The position numbers and the translations under genes are program-made. From the NCBI GenBank assembly GCA_944390805.1, contig CALXQW010000036.1, forward strand, positions 62,001 to 126,000: 64,000 nt of DNA, written 5' to 3'. The notes under the pieces are model-generated. The model ran no database searches, was not told the origin of the DNA, and saw only the letters and a program-made list of their open reading frames with translations. The DNA comes from an uncultured Opitutales bacterium (GTDB lineage: Bacteria > Verrucomicrobiota > Verrucomicrobiia > Opitutales > Intestinicryptomonadaceae). Positions 25,715-34,688 of this stretch are shown here, piece after piece (within the stretch, counting starts at the first letter, position 1; the number at the start of each line of letters is the position of its first letter).

Positions 25715-26875
25715 TTATGCTAAAGATTCCTCCAATATGCGTTTAATCTTTTCAGACGCTGTCCCGTCGCCGTATGGATTCTTAAGTGCCGACCGGCGGG
25801 CATACTCTTCTGAATCCAAAAGAAGTTTTGCCGCCTCTGAAACTATTTTTTCGGCATTTGTACCCACAAGCGTGCAAGTTCCAGCACTGACTCCTTCGGG
25901 TCTTTCCGTTGTATCGCGCATTACAAGTACGGGCTTACCAAGGCTTGGCGCCTCTTCTTGAACTCCTCCGCTGTCTGAAAGAACAAATTTGCATCTGTCC
26001 ATCAGCCATATAAACTCTTCATATCCAACAGGAGGAATAAGAGCAACCCTGTCTAAGTCTTTCAAAATTCTATTTACAGGCTCCTGAACATTCGGATTCA
26101 AATGCACCGGGTATAACACTCCCGTATCGGGATTATCCTTCACAATCATCTTTATTGCCCGGCAGATTTCCTCAAAACCTTTCCCAAAGTTTTCTCTCCG
26201 GTGCCCTGTAACAAGTATCCATGGATTTCCTCCTTCTAAAAATTCTTTACAGAAAGCTTTTGGAATAGAGCATTTATCGGAAATTGTTTGTGCACATACA
26301 TTGTCTTTTGAAAGCTTTTTGCGCATCCAAAGCAGTGAGTCTATAACTGTATTTCCAGTTATAAAGCAATTAGAAGGATTTGTTCCCTCGGCTATCAGAT
26401 TGTTGTAGCTTTCCTTCGTCGGAGCAAAACACCATCTTGATATTGGGTCTGTCAGGCGCCTGTTCATCTCCTCTGGATATGGAGAATACATGTTGTGCGT
26501 TCTTAACCCAGCCTCAACATGACCTATGGGAATGCGCTCGTAAAACGCGGCAACGGCAGTGGCAAATACGGTTGTTGTATCTCCCTGAACAAGTATCGCC
26601 GCCGGATGAAATGTCTTAAAATATTCCTCCCATGCGGACAATATCCTTGCAGTCAAAGAATTTAAGGTCTGGGAGTCTCTCATTAAATTCATGTCTATAT
26701 CTGGCTTTATGCCAAAAATAGACAATGCCTGATCAAGCATCTGCCTATGTTGCGCCGTAGAGACAAACACGGGATTTAACGTGTCAGAATTTTTTAGCGC
26801 TTTGTACACTTGCGCCATTTTTATCGCCTCGGGACGCGTACCCGCAACGACAGCTATGTCCAACTTCTCGGCCAT
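25715..26875 (-). CDS. wecB: UDP-N-acetylglucosamine 2-epimerase
   Basis: A 386-residue GT-B-like epimerase with the N-terminal AGTRPEAIKMAQVYKAL motif, HRENFGKGFEEIC (the conserved GHRREN region) and DSGGVQEEAPSLGKPVL (the UDP-binding region with Glu). It interconverts UDP-GlcNAc and UDP-ManNAc. It is the first gene of the operon with wecC and the polymerase-like gene. The activated sugar may end in a surface glycan; other glycan genes are not in this window. Confidence 0.93.
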   Translation of the reverse strand: MAEKLDIAVVAGTRPEAIKMAQVYKALKNSDTLNPVFVSTAQHRQMLDQALSIFGIKPDIDMNLMRDSQTLNSLTARILSAWEEYFKTFHPAAILVQGDTTTVFATAVAAFYERIPIGHVEAGLRTHNMYSPYPEEMNRRLTDPISRWCFAPTKESYNNLIAEGTNPSNCFITGNTVIDSLLWMRKKLSKDNVCAQTISDKCSIPKAFCKEFLEGGNPWILVTGHRRENFGKGFEEICRAIKMIVKDNPDTGVLYPVHLNPNVQEPVNRILKDLDRVALIPPVGYEEFIWLMDRCKFVLSDSGGVQEEAPSLGKPVLVMRDTTERPEGVSAGTCTLVGTNAEKIVSEAAKLLLDSEEYARRSALKNPYGDGTASEKIKRILEESLA

Positions 26876-27101
26876 TGGTTAAATTTTAAGAATATGTCTT
26901 AAATGCATTTTAATTGCAACAATTTTCTAATTCTTACATTTCGTATTCACTACAACTCAATTTTAGCCGCGGCAAATAGTTTAGATTCTCCTTAGAAAAT
27001 TCTCCAATTAATAGAAATTTTTGCTCTGCCCTTATATTAAGGTTAAAAAGTATCAAAAAGTTCAAAAGTAATACACCCCGATTTTACATTTTGGGGTTAG
27101 T

Positions 27102-28832
27102 ATGCCCATTATGAATACAGATACTTCGCAAATAATAAACACCATAAATATAAATGCGGATTTATCCCGCCAGGATTCTCCCGAGGACGCCTTGAGGCAT
27201 GCGCCCATACGTTTCGCATCGGGAGACTCTGTTAGAATAAATGTGAGTCTCCTAAATGGAGGGCAGGCAGCTGATGTGAGCGGTATAACGCGCATAAGCT
27301 TGGAAATATTAGATATAGGCTCCTACAATGCTCCGGATCCGCGCGAGTGCAAATGTTTGCTTAATAAATCTATAGATGCGTCTGATTTCAATATTTCCTC
27401 CGGAGAAGGAGGAGATTTTCAAGAGTGCGCAGAGGTTTCTTTTTCCCTCGATTCCTCTGAGACTATCATGCCGGCAGGCCAAAAGTGGCTCAAGATAGTT
27501 TCTTACTCGTCCGACGGTTCGCGAACGACATTTTGCAAAGGATGGATATACATAGATCCGTCATATTCAGATTCCGCTCAAGTTCCGGATTCCCCCGAAC
27601 TTGCCATAACCAAAGACGAAGCTCTCGCCATGTTTCTCTCGCGCGAAAAGAACCTTGCCGATCTTACCGACCTTCCCGCGGCAAGGGAAAATTTAAGCGT
27701 TTATTCAAAAGCTGAAATAGATTCTAAAACGCAAAATATATCTTCAGAAAGCATAAGACGGCCGCGCGTATTTTTTAAAGATTCAAAAGCACTCGTGCAG
27801 AACAATTCATTTCTTAATGAATTTCCCGCGTCTTTCTTTTTGAGGTACGATATAGACTCTTGGGACGATTTGTTCTCGAGTTCAATAATTGGAGATATGC
27901 TTGTGTTTTTCAATACACAAGGAGTGATCTGGACAAGTCCATTTCAAAATTGCGGTTTTAGGTTTTCATATTCCGCAAAAAAGGAACTGAGCTTTTTTTG
28001 TGCAAATAAAGATTCCACGCCGGCTTTGAGTAGAGCCGAATATAGAATTATTATAGATCTACCAACAGGTAAACATTCCCTGGGAGTATGCGTAGGTGGT
28101 GAAATTGAAAATGGAACGCTAAAGGATATATGTTTTTATCTCGACGGCAAATCCATAGGCAGCGGTTCGAGCAATTACAATACTTTGAGGGGAAATGATT
28201 TTACAACAAATACCCCGCTGACGATAAACACAGGGTTGGGGTATTCGTCATCGAGTGTTCCAACTTCTTGTTTGGAAACTTCTTATTCAGATTTTCTTGT
28301 TACAAATTTCATGATGGATTCCGCCGACAGCCCTTATACGCCGGAGCAGTTTGCCGCTGGTGAGAGCCTGCCGTATTCCCTTTTAGATAATTCTTCTTCC
28401 AAGCACGCCGTAATGTGTTTAGCAGACAGCTTAAATGGATACCAATGGCGCGACATATCCGGTAGTGGCAACCATGCAATAATATATGGAACCCCATATT
28501 CTGATAGTCCGGCTAAGAGCTTTTCACTTTGCGGTTCATATCAATGGGCCGCGTCGACAAAGGCGTCGGCATATATTTTTGGCGATACGAACGTCATTCC
28601 GGCAGACTGCAAAGTTGAAGCTTTTGCATGTTGTGCCGACGGCGAAGTTTCAATTTCCTTAGGAGCCTCATCTTCAGATTCAAGCGGATATATATCTTCC
28701 GCTCAAGTTGGAACCTCATGGAGCAGACTGGGGGAGTTCTTTACAGGAGACAGTCCGGTTAAACTTTGTGCAACACCGTCCGTAGCGGGTAAAACCGTTA
28801 AGTTCGGATTCAAACTCGAAAAACTGGTATAA
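27102..28832 (+). CDS. Phage-tail-fibre-like protein with LamG-like C-terminal part
   Basis: The 576-residue protein has no signal peptide. Its N-terminal third is beta-rich and contains DLTDLPAARENLSVYSKAE, which matches the recurring motif of phage tail fibre proteins (NLADLT..AARTNLGVYSKAEVD type). The C-terminal half has QWRDISGSGNHAIIYG, the W-x-D-x-S-G-x-G-N-H signature common before LamG/concanavalin-like lectin domains. A possible translation start is also at 27111. It stands alone: no capsid, portal, terminase or integrase gene is around it. It might be a prophage remnant or a domesticated adhesin or receptor-binding protein. Confidence 0.65.
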   Translation: MPIMNTDTSQIINTININADLSRQDSPEDALRHAPIRFASGDSVRINVSLLNGGQAADVSGITRISLEILDIGSYNAPDPRECKCLLNKSIDASDFNISSGEGGDFQECAEVSFSLDSSETIMPAGQKWLKIVSYSSDGSRTTFCKGWIYIDPSYSDSAQVPDSPELAITKDEALAMFLSREKNLADLTDLPAARENLSVYSKAEIDSKTQNISSESIRRPRVFFKDSKALVQNNSFLNEFPASFFLRYDIDSWDDLFSSSIIGDMLVFFNTQGVIWTSPFQNCGFRFSYSAKKELSFFCANKDSTPALSRAEYRIIIDLPTGKHSLGVCVGGEIENGTLKDICFYLDGKSIGSGSSNYNTLRGNDFTTNTPLTINTGLGYSSSSVPTSCLETSYSDFLVTNFMMDSADSPYTPEQFAAGESLPYSLLDNSSSKHAVMCLADSLNGYQWRDISGSGNHAIIYGTPYSDSPAKSFSLCGSYQWAASTKASAYIFGDTNVIPADCKVEAFACCADGEVSISLGASSSDSSGYISSAQVGTSWSRLGEFFTGDSPVKLCATPSVAGKTVKFGFKLEKLV

Positions 28833-28838
28833 AATAAT

Positions 28839-29069
28839 ATGGAAAATTCTACATCTGAAAAACAGGACGCTCTCGCCGCTACAATGCTCTTGCGCGACGG
28901 CGTTTATCTTAAAATAAGGAGGCTTTCCGTGTGCGGAGATTTAATCGATGCTTCAGGAACGTCCATGGGAAACGGCAATTATGAGGTAAATCTCGATTCC
29001 GCCGAGACGGAATCTTTAAAGATTACAGATACTTCTGTTTTGGCCGACAAGTTTTTGTCGAACACTTAG
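28839..29069 (+). CDS. Small hypothetical protein
   Basis: A 76-residue protein encoded 6 bp after the tail-fibre-like gene and before a terminator, so they form a two-gene unit. Composition is mixed and soluble (LLRDGVYLKIRRLSVCGDL, VNLDSAETESLKITDTSV). No family is recognised. The place suggests a chaperone or cap for the fibre-like protein, which often follow tail fibre genes, but the sequence does not show it. Confidence 0.5.
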   Translation: MENSTSEKQDALAATMLLRDGVYLKIRRLSVCGDLIDASGTSMGNGNYEVNLDSAETESLKITDTSVLADKFLSNT

Positions 29070-29120
29070 GAAAAATTACTGTCGAGATTAGGTATTAGTT
29101 GTTGTTTCTATCTCTTGCAG

Positions 29121-29163
29121 GCGGAGTTTCCCTCAAATCAAAAGTGCGAAATTCCGCTTTTTT
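29121..29163 (+). terminator. Rho-independent terminator
   Basis: Stem GCGGAGTTTC (29121-29130) pairs with GAAATTCCGC (29148-29157) with one G-T pair, followed by a run of six T. It ends the tail-fibre-like unit before the PSD1 operon. Confidence 0.8.
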
Positions 29164-29229
29164 ATCTATAAATCTTGTAAAAAAACGAAACTTTTATAAG
29201 ATAAACGCGTTAAAGAAGATGAAGCTTAT

Positions 29230-30882
29230 ATGTTAAAGTGTATCTTAAAATTTCTCGCGGCGTACTTTGCTTTATCTTTGCCCTTGTCTGTTGTTGCCCA
29301 GACTCCAGACAATAAAGACTTACCAAAGAAGACAAGGCAAGTCTCCAAGGATAGGGGAAAGAAGAATAAGGGAAAATCTTCGGGGAAAGCAGCTGCCATA
29401 GCGGATGAAAATCCGTTTGAATCGGGCGAAAAATTCAAAGCATCTACTCCGCTGGATAGGATAGTGCTATCAAATCTCAATGGCAAAAATATTGCTCCGG
29501 CAAATATCTGCTCCGATGCAGTATTTGTAAGGCGCGTTTATCTGGACATAACCGGCTCTTTGCCTACGGCTGAAGATGTCGCAGATTTTATAGACTCTAA
29601 AGATAAAAACAAGCGGGCAAAGCTTGTGGACAAGTTGCTGGCCTCTCCAGAATATTCTGAATATGCCGCATTCAAATGGGCCGATATTTTAAAAATAAAG
29701 GCGGAATTCCCAATAAATCTTTGGCCGAATGCCGCGCAGGCGTATCATAAATATATTACGCAGATGTTAGATGTCAATGTGCCGTATGATAAGATAGCTT
29801 TTGAATTGCTAACAGCAAAAGGGTCAAATTTCAGAGTTCCCGCAGTGAATTTTTTTAGGGCGATGCAGGGTAGAGGGCCTCAACTGGCGGCTTCTTGCGT
29901 ATCTGCCGCCTTTATGGGGACACGTTTTGATTCTCTTCCGAAAGATCAGCGCGAGAATATGGCAAAATTTTTCTCTCGCATAAAATATAAGGCCACAAAG
30001 GAATGGAAAGAGGAGATAGTGTTTTTAGATCCTATGGAGGAGGATATTCCTTTCAGCGGTATTCTGCCGAATGGAGAAAAGGTAAATTTGCCTGCTGGGG
30101 CAGATCCGCGAGAGGCATTTGCAATATGGCTTGTTCGGTCGGATATTTTTGCGCAGAACTTTGTAAACAGGTTGTTTGGCTCTCTTACTGGAAACTATCT
30201 TGTTTCGGATCCGGACGATATGCTTGTATCAGAGGTGTACAATAAACCTCTTTTGGATTTCTTATCTAAAAGTTTTAAAGAGTCTGGGTACGACATTAAA
30301 GCTTTAAATAGGCAAATATTGCTTTCAGACACATACGCACAGTCGTCAATAGCCCAGGAAAAAGACAGCTCTAAAGCCGAGAAGAACCAAGCTGTTTACA
30401 GGGCTCGCAGGCTCGAGGCCGAAGTTCTTATAGACGCACTTTGCAAAATTACCGGCACAAGCGAGATATACTCAAGCATGATACCCGAACCTTACACAAC
30501 CATGCCTACCGACAAGCGCGCCGTGACAATACCCGACGGCAGTATAAGCACTCCATTTCTGGAGATGTTTGGCAAGTCTCAGCGCGATACCGGTGAAGTT
30601 GCCGAGAGGGATTCATCTCCAACCGCCTCTCAAAAGTTGTACATGTTAAATTCAACGCACATAAGGAGCAAATTGGAAAGAAGCCCCATACTTGCTCCAT
30701 TTGTGCGTATGAGGCCAACTGACGCAGCGGCGGGTTTATATCTTGTAATCCTATCCAGAAGGCCGACTGCGGCGGAATTTAACGAGATAAAACAATTATC
30801 GAAATCCAAGAATTCCGGAATATTCATAAAAGATTTGGCATGGGCCTTGGTAAACACGGAAGAATTTATAAACAGGCATTAG
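29230..30882 (+). CDS. DUF1549/DUF1553 (PSD1) family protein
   Basis: The 550-residue exported protein has a signal peptide (about 1-22, ending VVAQ), then a charged Lys-rich linker and the DUF1549 block (FVRRVYLDITGSLPTAEDV, KLVDKLLASPEYSEYAAFKW). A DUF1553 block follows (REAFAIWLVRSDIFAQNFVN, and later TSQR-like DSSPTASQKLYMLNSTHI). The pair is typical of Planctomycetota and Verrucomicrobiota, where the genes occur next to DUF1501 genes. The function is not established; a role in secreted polymer or surface processing is suspected. It lacks the N-terminal cytochrome-like domain found in larger PSD1 proteins. The DUF1501 gene starts 12 bp downstream. Confidence 0.88.
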   Translation: MLKCILKFLAAYFALSLPLSVVAQTPDNKDLPKKTRQVSKDRGKKNKGKSSGKAAAIADENPFESGEKFKASTPLDRIVLSNLNGKNIAPANICSDAVFVRRVYLDITGSLPTAEDVADFIDSKDKNKRAKLVDKLLASPEYSEYAAFKWADILKIKAEFPINLWPNAAQAYHKYITQMLDVNVPYDKIAFELLTAKGSNFRVPAVNFFRAMQGRGPQLAASCVSAAFMGTRFDSLPKDQRENMAKFFSRIKYKATKEWKEEIVFLDPMEEDIPFSGILPNGEKVNLPAGADPREAFAIWLVRSDIFAQNFVNRLFGSLTGNYLVSDPDDMLVSEVYNKPLLDFLSKSFKESGYDIKALNRQILLSDTYAQSSIAQEKDSSKAEKNQAVYRARRLEAEVLIDALCKITGTSEIYSSMIPEPYTTMPTDKRAVTIPDGSISTPFLEMFGKSQRDTGEVAERDSSPTASQKLYMLNSTHIRSKLERSPILAPFVRMRPTDAAAGLYLVILSRRPTAAEFNEIKQLSKSKNSGIFIKDLAWALVNTEEFINRH

Positions 30883-30894
30883 AGGATAGATATT

Positions 30895-32205
30895 ATGGAC
30901 AGGCGCAGTTTTATAAAATCTACATCATTAGGGCTAGGGGCTTTGGCTTTCCCTGGGGCGATGTTGCGGGCGCAAGGCGTAAGTGAACCTCAAAAGAAGG
31001 CACCAAAAGCAAAGTCGGTAATACAAGTTTGGTTATGGGGCGGCCCCAGCCATACAGACACATTCGATCCCAAGCCGGATTCCGGTTCAGATTACACCGG
31101 GCCGTTAAATACTGCAATAAAGACAAAGACAGACGGGCTTTTATTTGGCTCGTCCATGCCACTTCTTGCCGGCATTAGCGACAAGTTTTCCATAGTAAGA
31201 AGCATGACTCACGGAACCGACGCTCATGAGACAGCCGCATATCTTGTGCAGACAGGGCGCATGCCTGGGCGAGAGGTTTATCCGGCATTGGGAGCAATTG
31301 TTGCAAAGTATTTGGCCTACGATAAGGGATATAATTCCGTTATACCGCCATACATAGTTTTAACGCGGCCGCAGGGTAGGTTTTCGGAGGCTGGCTTTTT
31401 GGGAATGAAGTACAAACCCTTTGCCACGGGTTCCAATCCGGCAAATCCCGTATTTGAGGTGGAAGGTATCATTGCGCGGGGAATAACCAGGCAGCGTCAG
31501 GAGGCTCGCAGAGACATGCTTGCAAAGCTCGATACGTTCAAAAAGCTTGTGCACAACTCTCAATTGGACAAATCTGCCCAGGCTTTGGATAGTGCCTACG
31601 AGCTTATATTGGGCGATGCCGGCAAGGTGTTCGATTTGTCGACCGAGCCCGACAAACTGCGCAACAGTTACGGGCGCAATACACTTGGACAGTCTTGCTT
31701 AGCGGCCAGAAAGCTTGTAGAGGCGGGGGTTCCATACATAACTGTAAACAGTGGAGGTTGGGATACCCATAAGTTTCATTTCACCGAGATGAAAAGAATG
31801 CTTCCAGAGTTGGACAAGGCTCTTTCAACATTGATAACTGATTTGGATTCCCGCGGGTTGCTTGACAGTACAATAGTCTGGTGTTGCGGCGAGTTTGGCA
31901 GAACTCCGCGGGTTAGGTGGGAGCCTCCTTTCAACGGCGGGCGTGACCATTGGGGAAGCGCATACAGCGCGTTTGTTGCAGGTGGCGGCTTTAAGGGCGG
32001 GCGTTTTGTGGGAAAGACAGACGCTAAGGGGGAATATGTCGTAGAAAGGCCAACGCACCCGAGCGATCTAATAGCAACAATGTACACTCTTTTGGGAATA
32101 GATCCAAAGTCAAAATTGATGCATCCAGCCGGATACGAGGTGAACCTTGTTGATCCGCTTGATAAATCTGTTCCGAGCGAGGGAATTTTGAAGGAGTTGA
32201 TATGA
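30895..32205 (+). CDS. Tat-exported DUF1501 protein (alkaline-phosphatase-like fold)
   Basis: The 436-residue protein has a twin-arginine signal (MDRRSFIKSTSLGLGALAF). Conserved DUF1501 segments are visible: LWGGPSHTDTFDPK, SMTHGTDAHETA, NSGGWDTH, WCCGEFGRTPR and GRDHWG. Several are the likely metal ligands of the sulfatase/phosphatase superfamily to which DUF1501 belongs. It should act outside the cytoplasmic membrane, folded before export. It lies between the PSD1 gene and the PPC-domain gene in one operon, and overlaps the latter by 4 bp. Confidence 0.9.
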   Translation: MDRRSFIKSTSLGLGALAFPGAMLRAQGVSEPQKKAPKAKSVIQVWLWGGPSHTDTFDPKPDSGSDYTGPLNTAIKTKTDGLLFGSSMPLLAGISDKFSIVRSMTHGTDAHETAAYLVQTGRMPGREVYPALGAIVAKYLAYDKGYNSVIPPYIVLTRPQGRFSEAGFLGMKYKPFATGSNPANPVFEVEGIIARGITRQRQEARRDMLAKLDTFKKLVHNSQLDKSAQALDSAYELILGDAGKVFDLSTEPDKLRNSYGRNTLGQSCLAARKLVEAGVPYITVNSGGWDTHKFHFTEMKRMLPELDKALSTLITDLDSRGLLDSTIVWCCGEFGRTPRVRWEPPFNGGRDHWGSAYSAFVAGGGFKGGRFVGKTDAKGEYVVERPTHPSDLIATMYTLLGIDPKSKLMHPAGYEVNLVDPLDKSVPSEGILKELI

Positions 32206-34538
32206 GATTTTCTTCCTTTAGAGGCGGATTAGCCTGGTTATGCGCATTTATTCTTGGTGCGGATATTGTATATTCGCAGAATTTAAATTTGCCCAATATA
32301 GCATATGCGTATCCGGCGGGGGCGCAAAGAGGGTCTACAGTTAAGATCACATTGGGAGGCCGCAATTTTAAGAATTTCAAAGCTGCGTATTTTAGCTTTG
32401 ACGGGGTAAAGAGCGAACCGGTGGAGGTTATAATTCCGGCTCAAAAGAACGATGCTAATATAATAAGAAAAAAGATACAAAAAATAGTAGGGGAAAAGTA
32501 CAAGGCAGAAGATGCCTCCCAACTAAACAAGATAACTGTTCTTGCCCGTAAGAACGGAGATTGCCCAGAGCTTTTTGCTGAGATGGACAAAGCCTCTCTT
32601 ATGTATAAAGTTAGGGAATATTCGTCCGATCCAATGGCGGAGACCATAGTTTTAAATGTGGAGATTCCGCCAGATGCGCCAATAGGCAAGAATTTTCTTA
32701 AGATACAAACCGCAAGTGGGGTATCTAACACAGTTCCTTTTTATATAGACAATCTGCCGGAATACGTAAAGCCGTGCATGCGCCAAACTGTTATGGAATT
32801 GATCTCAGACGGAAAAAGCAAAGAAGCCCAGAATTTAATAAGAGACGAAAGCAAAGGCATAGTATTTCCGCATTCTTCTGAACCGATTTTTGTAAAGCCG
32901 CCGCTTGTTGTAAATGGGCAGATCTGCCTTAAAGGAACAGACAGATATTCTTTTGAGGCAAAGAAGGGTCAGAACATGGTCTTTGCGGTAATGGCCAGGG
33001 TACTAATTCCATATTTGGGAGACGCAGTTCCCGGGTGGTTTCAGCCATCTATAACTTTGTACGATTCCGACGGCGACGAGGTTGGCTATTCGGACGATTT
33101 TTACCAATATCCAGACCCTCTTTTGTCGGTGGTAATTCCCCATGATGGTGTTTACACATTGGCAATAAAAGATGCTGTATATCGCGGGAGGGAAGATTTT
33201 GTATATAGAATGCTAATAGGTTCTGTTCCATATATAACCGGTATATTTCCTCTTGGAGCGCAGAAAGGCTGCGACTCCAAAGTAAGCATAATTGGGTGGA
33301 ATATAAAAGATAAGTTCATGAGCTTTTCCAACCCTAATCCCGGAGTAAAACGGCTAAAGATGAACGATATGGGCATATATCATTCGGACGTGCCGTTTAT
33401 GGTTGATGAGACTCCATCGACTTTTGAAAAGGAGCCAAACTCCGATGCCGCCAGCGCAAACGAAGTTCCGTTTCCCATATGCATAGACGGAATGATACAG
33501 ACTCCTAACGACAAAGATTTCTACAAGATGAACCTAAAAAAAGGAGAGACGGTTTCTGCGGAAATATTTGCCCGCAGATTAAATTCTCCGATGGATTCAT
33601 TCTTAAAGGTTTACAGTCCGACAGGCAAGATACTTGCCCATTCCGACGACGAGGAAGATCCATCAGAGGGCATGATAACGCACCATGCAGACTCCCATAT
33701 AATTTTTACCGCTCCTGAAGACGGAGTCTATGCCTTTGAGGTTTCAGAATCGCAGTCCAAATACGGAGATGAATACTCATACCGATTAAAAATAGCAAAG
33801 CCTGTTGCTGACTATCGTCTTAAAGTGGACAAGACAACCCTTACTATGTCCGCTGGCAAGACGGCTTCATTCAAGGTGTATGCATTTCGTAAAAATGGCA
33901 TAACATATCCAATTAAGCTTAGGTTGAAAAACGCTCCGGAGGGGTTTGTTCTGTCCGGCGGATTAATACCGGCGGGGGCCGATAGTGCTTTTGTTACAAT
34001 AAGTGCTCCTGCAAAGTCTTCTACAGGAATGATACCAATAGAGATAGAAGGTGAGGCTCTTGGCAAAGGGGGTGGTTTGCGCCGCAAAGCGGAGGCTTGC
34101 GAATATATGCTTCAGGCATTTTATATAAACCATCTTGTTCCGATGGGTGAAGACTTTTATGTTTTCGTACTTCCTCAGGGTAAAATACCAAGACATGAGC
34201 TTTCTATTTTGGAAGTTATATCAGTCTTGAGGAATAAGAAAATACAGCTTGAACCGGGTAAGGATTGCGTGGTTGAGTTGCCGCCCATTAAGAAGAAATT
34301 TGATTGGCTATCATACTCTCTTGAATTGCGTTCTCCGCCGGACGGAGTGTCTGTAAAGGGCATAGAATTTACTTCCAAAGGTTCTAAGATTGTCTTTGCC
34401 TGCGCAAAAGAGGCAAAATCCGGATGGGAAGGCAATTTAGTTGCCGATATATACTTCTCGTCTATTTACAAAAATGGAAAAAAATCTAAGCCTAAGAAAC
34501 TCGATACGCTTCCAGCCATATCCGCTTCCATAAAATAG
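32202..34538 (+). CDS. Large secreted protein with PPC-type beta domains
   Basis: A 778-residue protein with a signal peptide (FILGADIVYS at its end) and many beta domains. The start YPAGAQRGSTVKITLGGRNF looks like an IPT/TIG-type domain. Two later blocks (KGTDRYSFEAKKGQNMVF..., and PNDKDFYKMNLKKGETVSAE with SDDEEDPSEG) look like pre-peptidase C-terminal (PPC) domains. This combination follows PSD1 and DUF1501 genes in other PVC genomes. It probably binds or anchors the other two products at the cell surface. It overlaps the DUF1501 gene by 4 bp and ends at a very strong terminator. Confidence 0.78.
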   Translation: MRFSSFRGGLAWLCAFILGADIVYSQNLNLPNIAYAYPAGAQRGSTVKITLGGRNFKNFKAAYFSFDGVKSEPVEVIIPAQKNDANIIRKKIQKIVGEKYKAEDASQLNKITVLARKNGDCPELFAEMDKASLMYKVREYSSDPMAETIVLNVEIPPDAPIGKNFLKIQTASGVSNTVPFYIDNLPEYVKPCMRQTVMELISDGKSKEAQNLIRDESKGIVFPHSSEPIFVKPPLVVNGQICLKGTDRYSFEAKKGQNMVFAVMARVLIPYLGDAVPGWFQPSITLYDSDGDEVGYSDDFYQYPDPLLSVVIPHDGVYTLAIKDAVYRGREDFVYRMLIGSVPYITGIFPLGAQKGCDSKVSIIGWNIKDKFMSFSNPNPGVKRLKMNDMGIYHSDVPFMVDETPSTFEKEPNSDAASANEVPFPICIDGMIQTPNDKDFYKMNLKKGETVSAEIFARRLNSPMDSFLKVYSPTGKILAHSDDEEDPSEGMITHHADSHIIFTAPEDGVYAFEVSESQSKYGDEYSYRLKIAKPVADYRLKVDKTTLTMSAGKTASFKVYAFRKNGITYPIKLRLKNAPEGFVLSGGLIPAGADSAFVTISAPAKSSTGMIPIEIEGEALGKGGGLRRKAEACEYMLQAFYINHLVPMGEDFYVFVLPQGKIPRHELSILEVISVLRNKKIQLEPGKDCVVELPPIKKKFDWLSYSLELRSPPDGVSVKGIEFTSKGSKIVFACAKEAKSGWEGNLVADIYFSSIYKNGKKSKPKKLDTLPAISASIK

Positions 34539-34642
34539 ACGAACTACTTTTCTAAAGAATTTATTAAGACCTGTAAAATTACATAATTTGTTTAGTAATT
34601 ATCTCTTAGGCGTGCATATGATATGTCTTTTTATTGGCAAGC

Positions 34643-34688
34643 GCACATGCAGTAATCCATATGGGATTATGCATGTGCCAATGTTTTT
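34643..34688 (+). terminator. Strong hairpin terminator of the PSD1 operon
   Basis: The arms GCACATGCAGTAATCC (34643-34658) and GGATTATGCATGTGC (34664-34678) pair almost fully with one bulged G, and a T5 run follows. It has no T-run on the minus side, and it overlaps the last bases of the minus-strand gene that ends at 34687. Confidence 0.75.

Noticed and set aside
27102..29069. Complete prophage or contractile injection system
   Set aside because: Only one fibre-like gene and one small gene; no capsid, terminase, sheath, baseplate, lysis or integrase genes, no att repeats.
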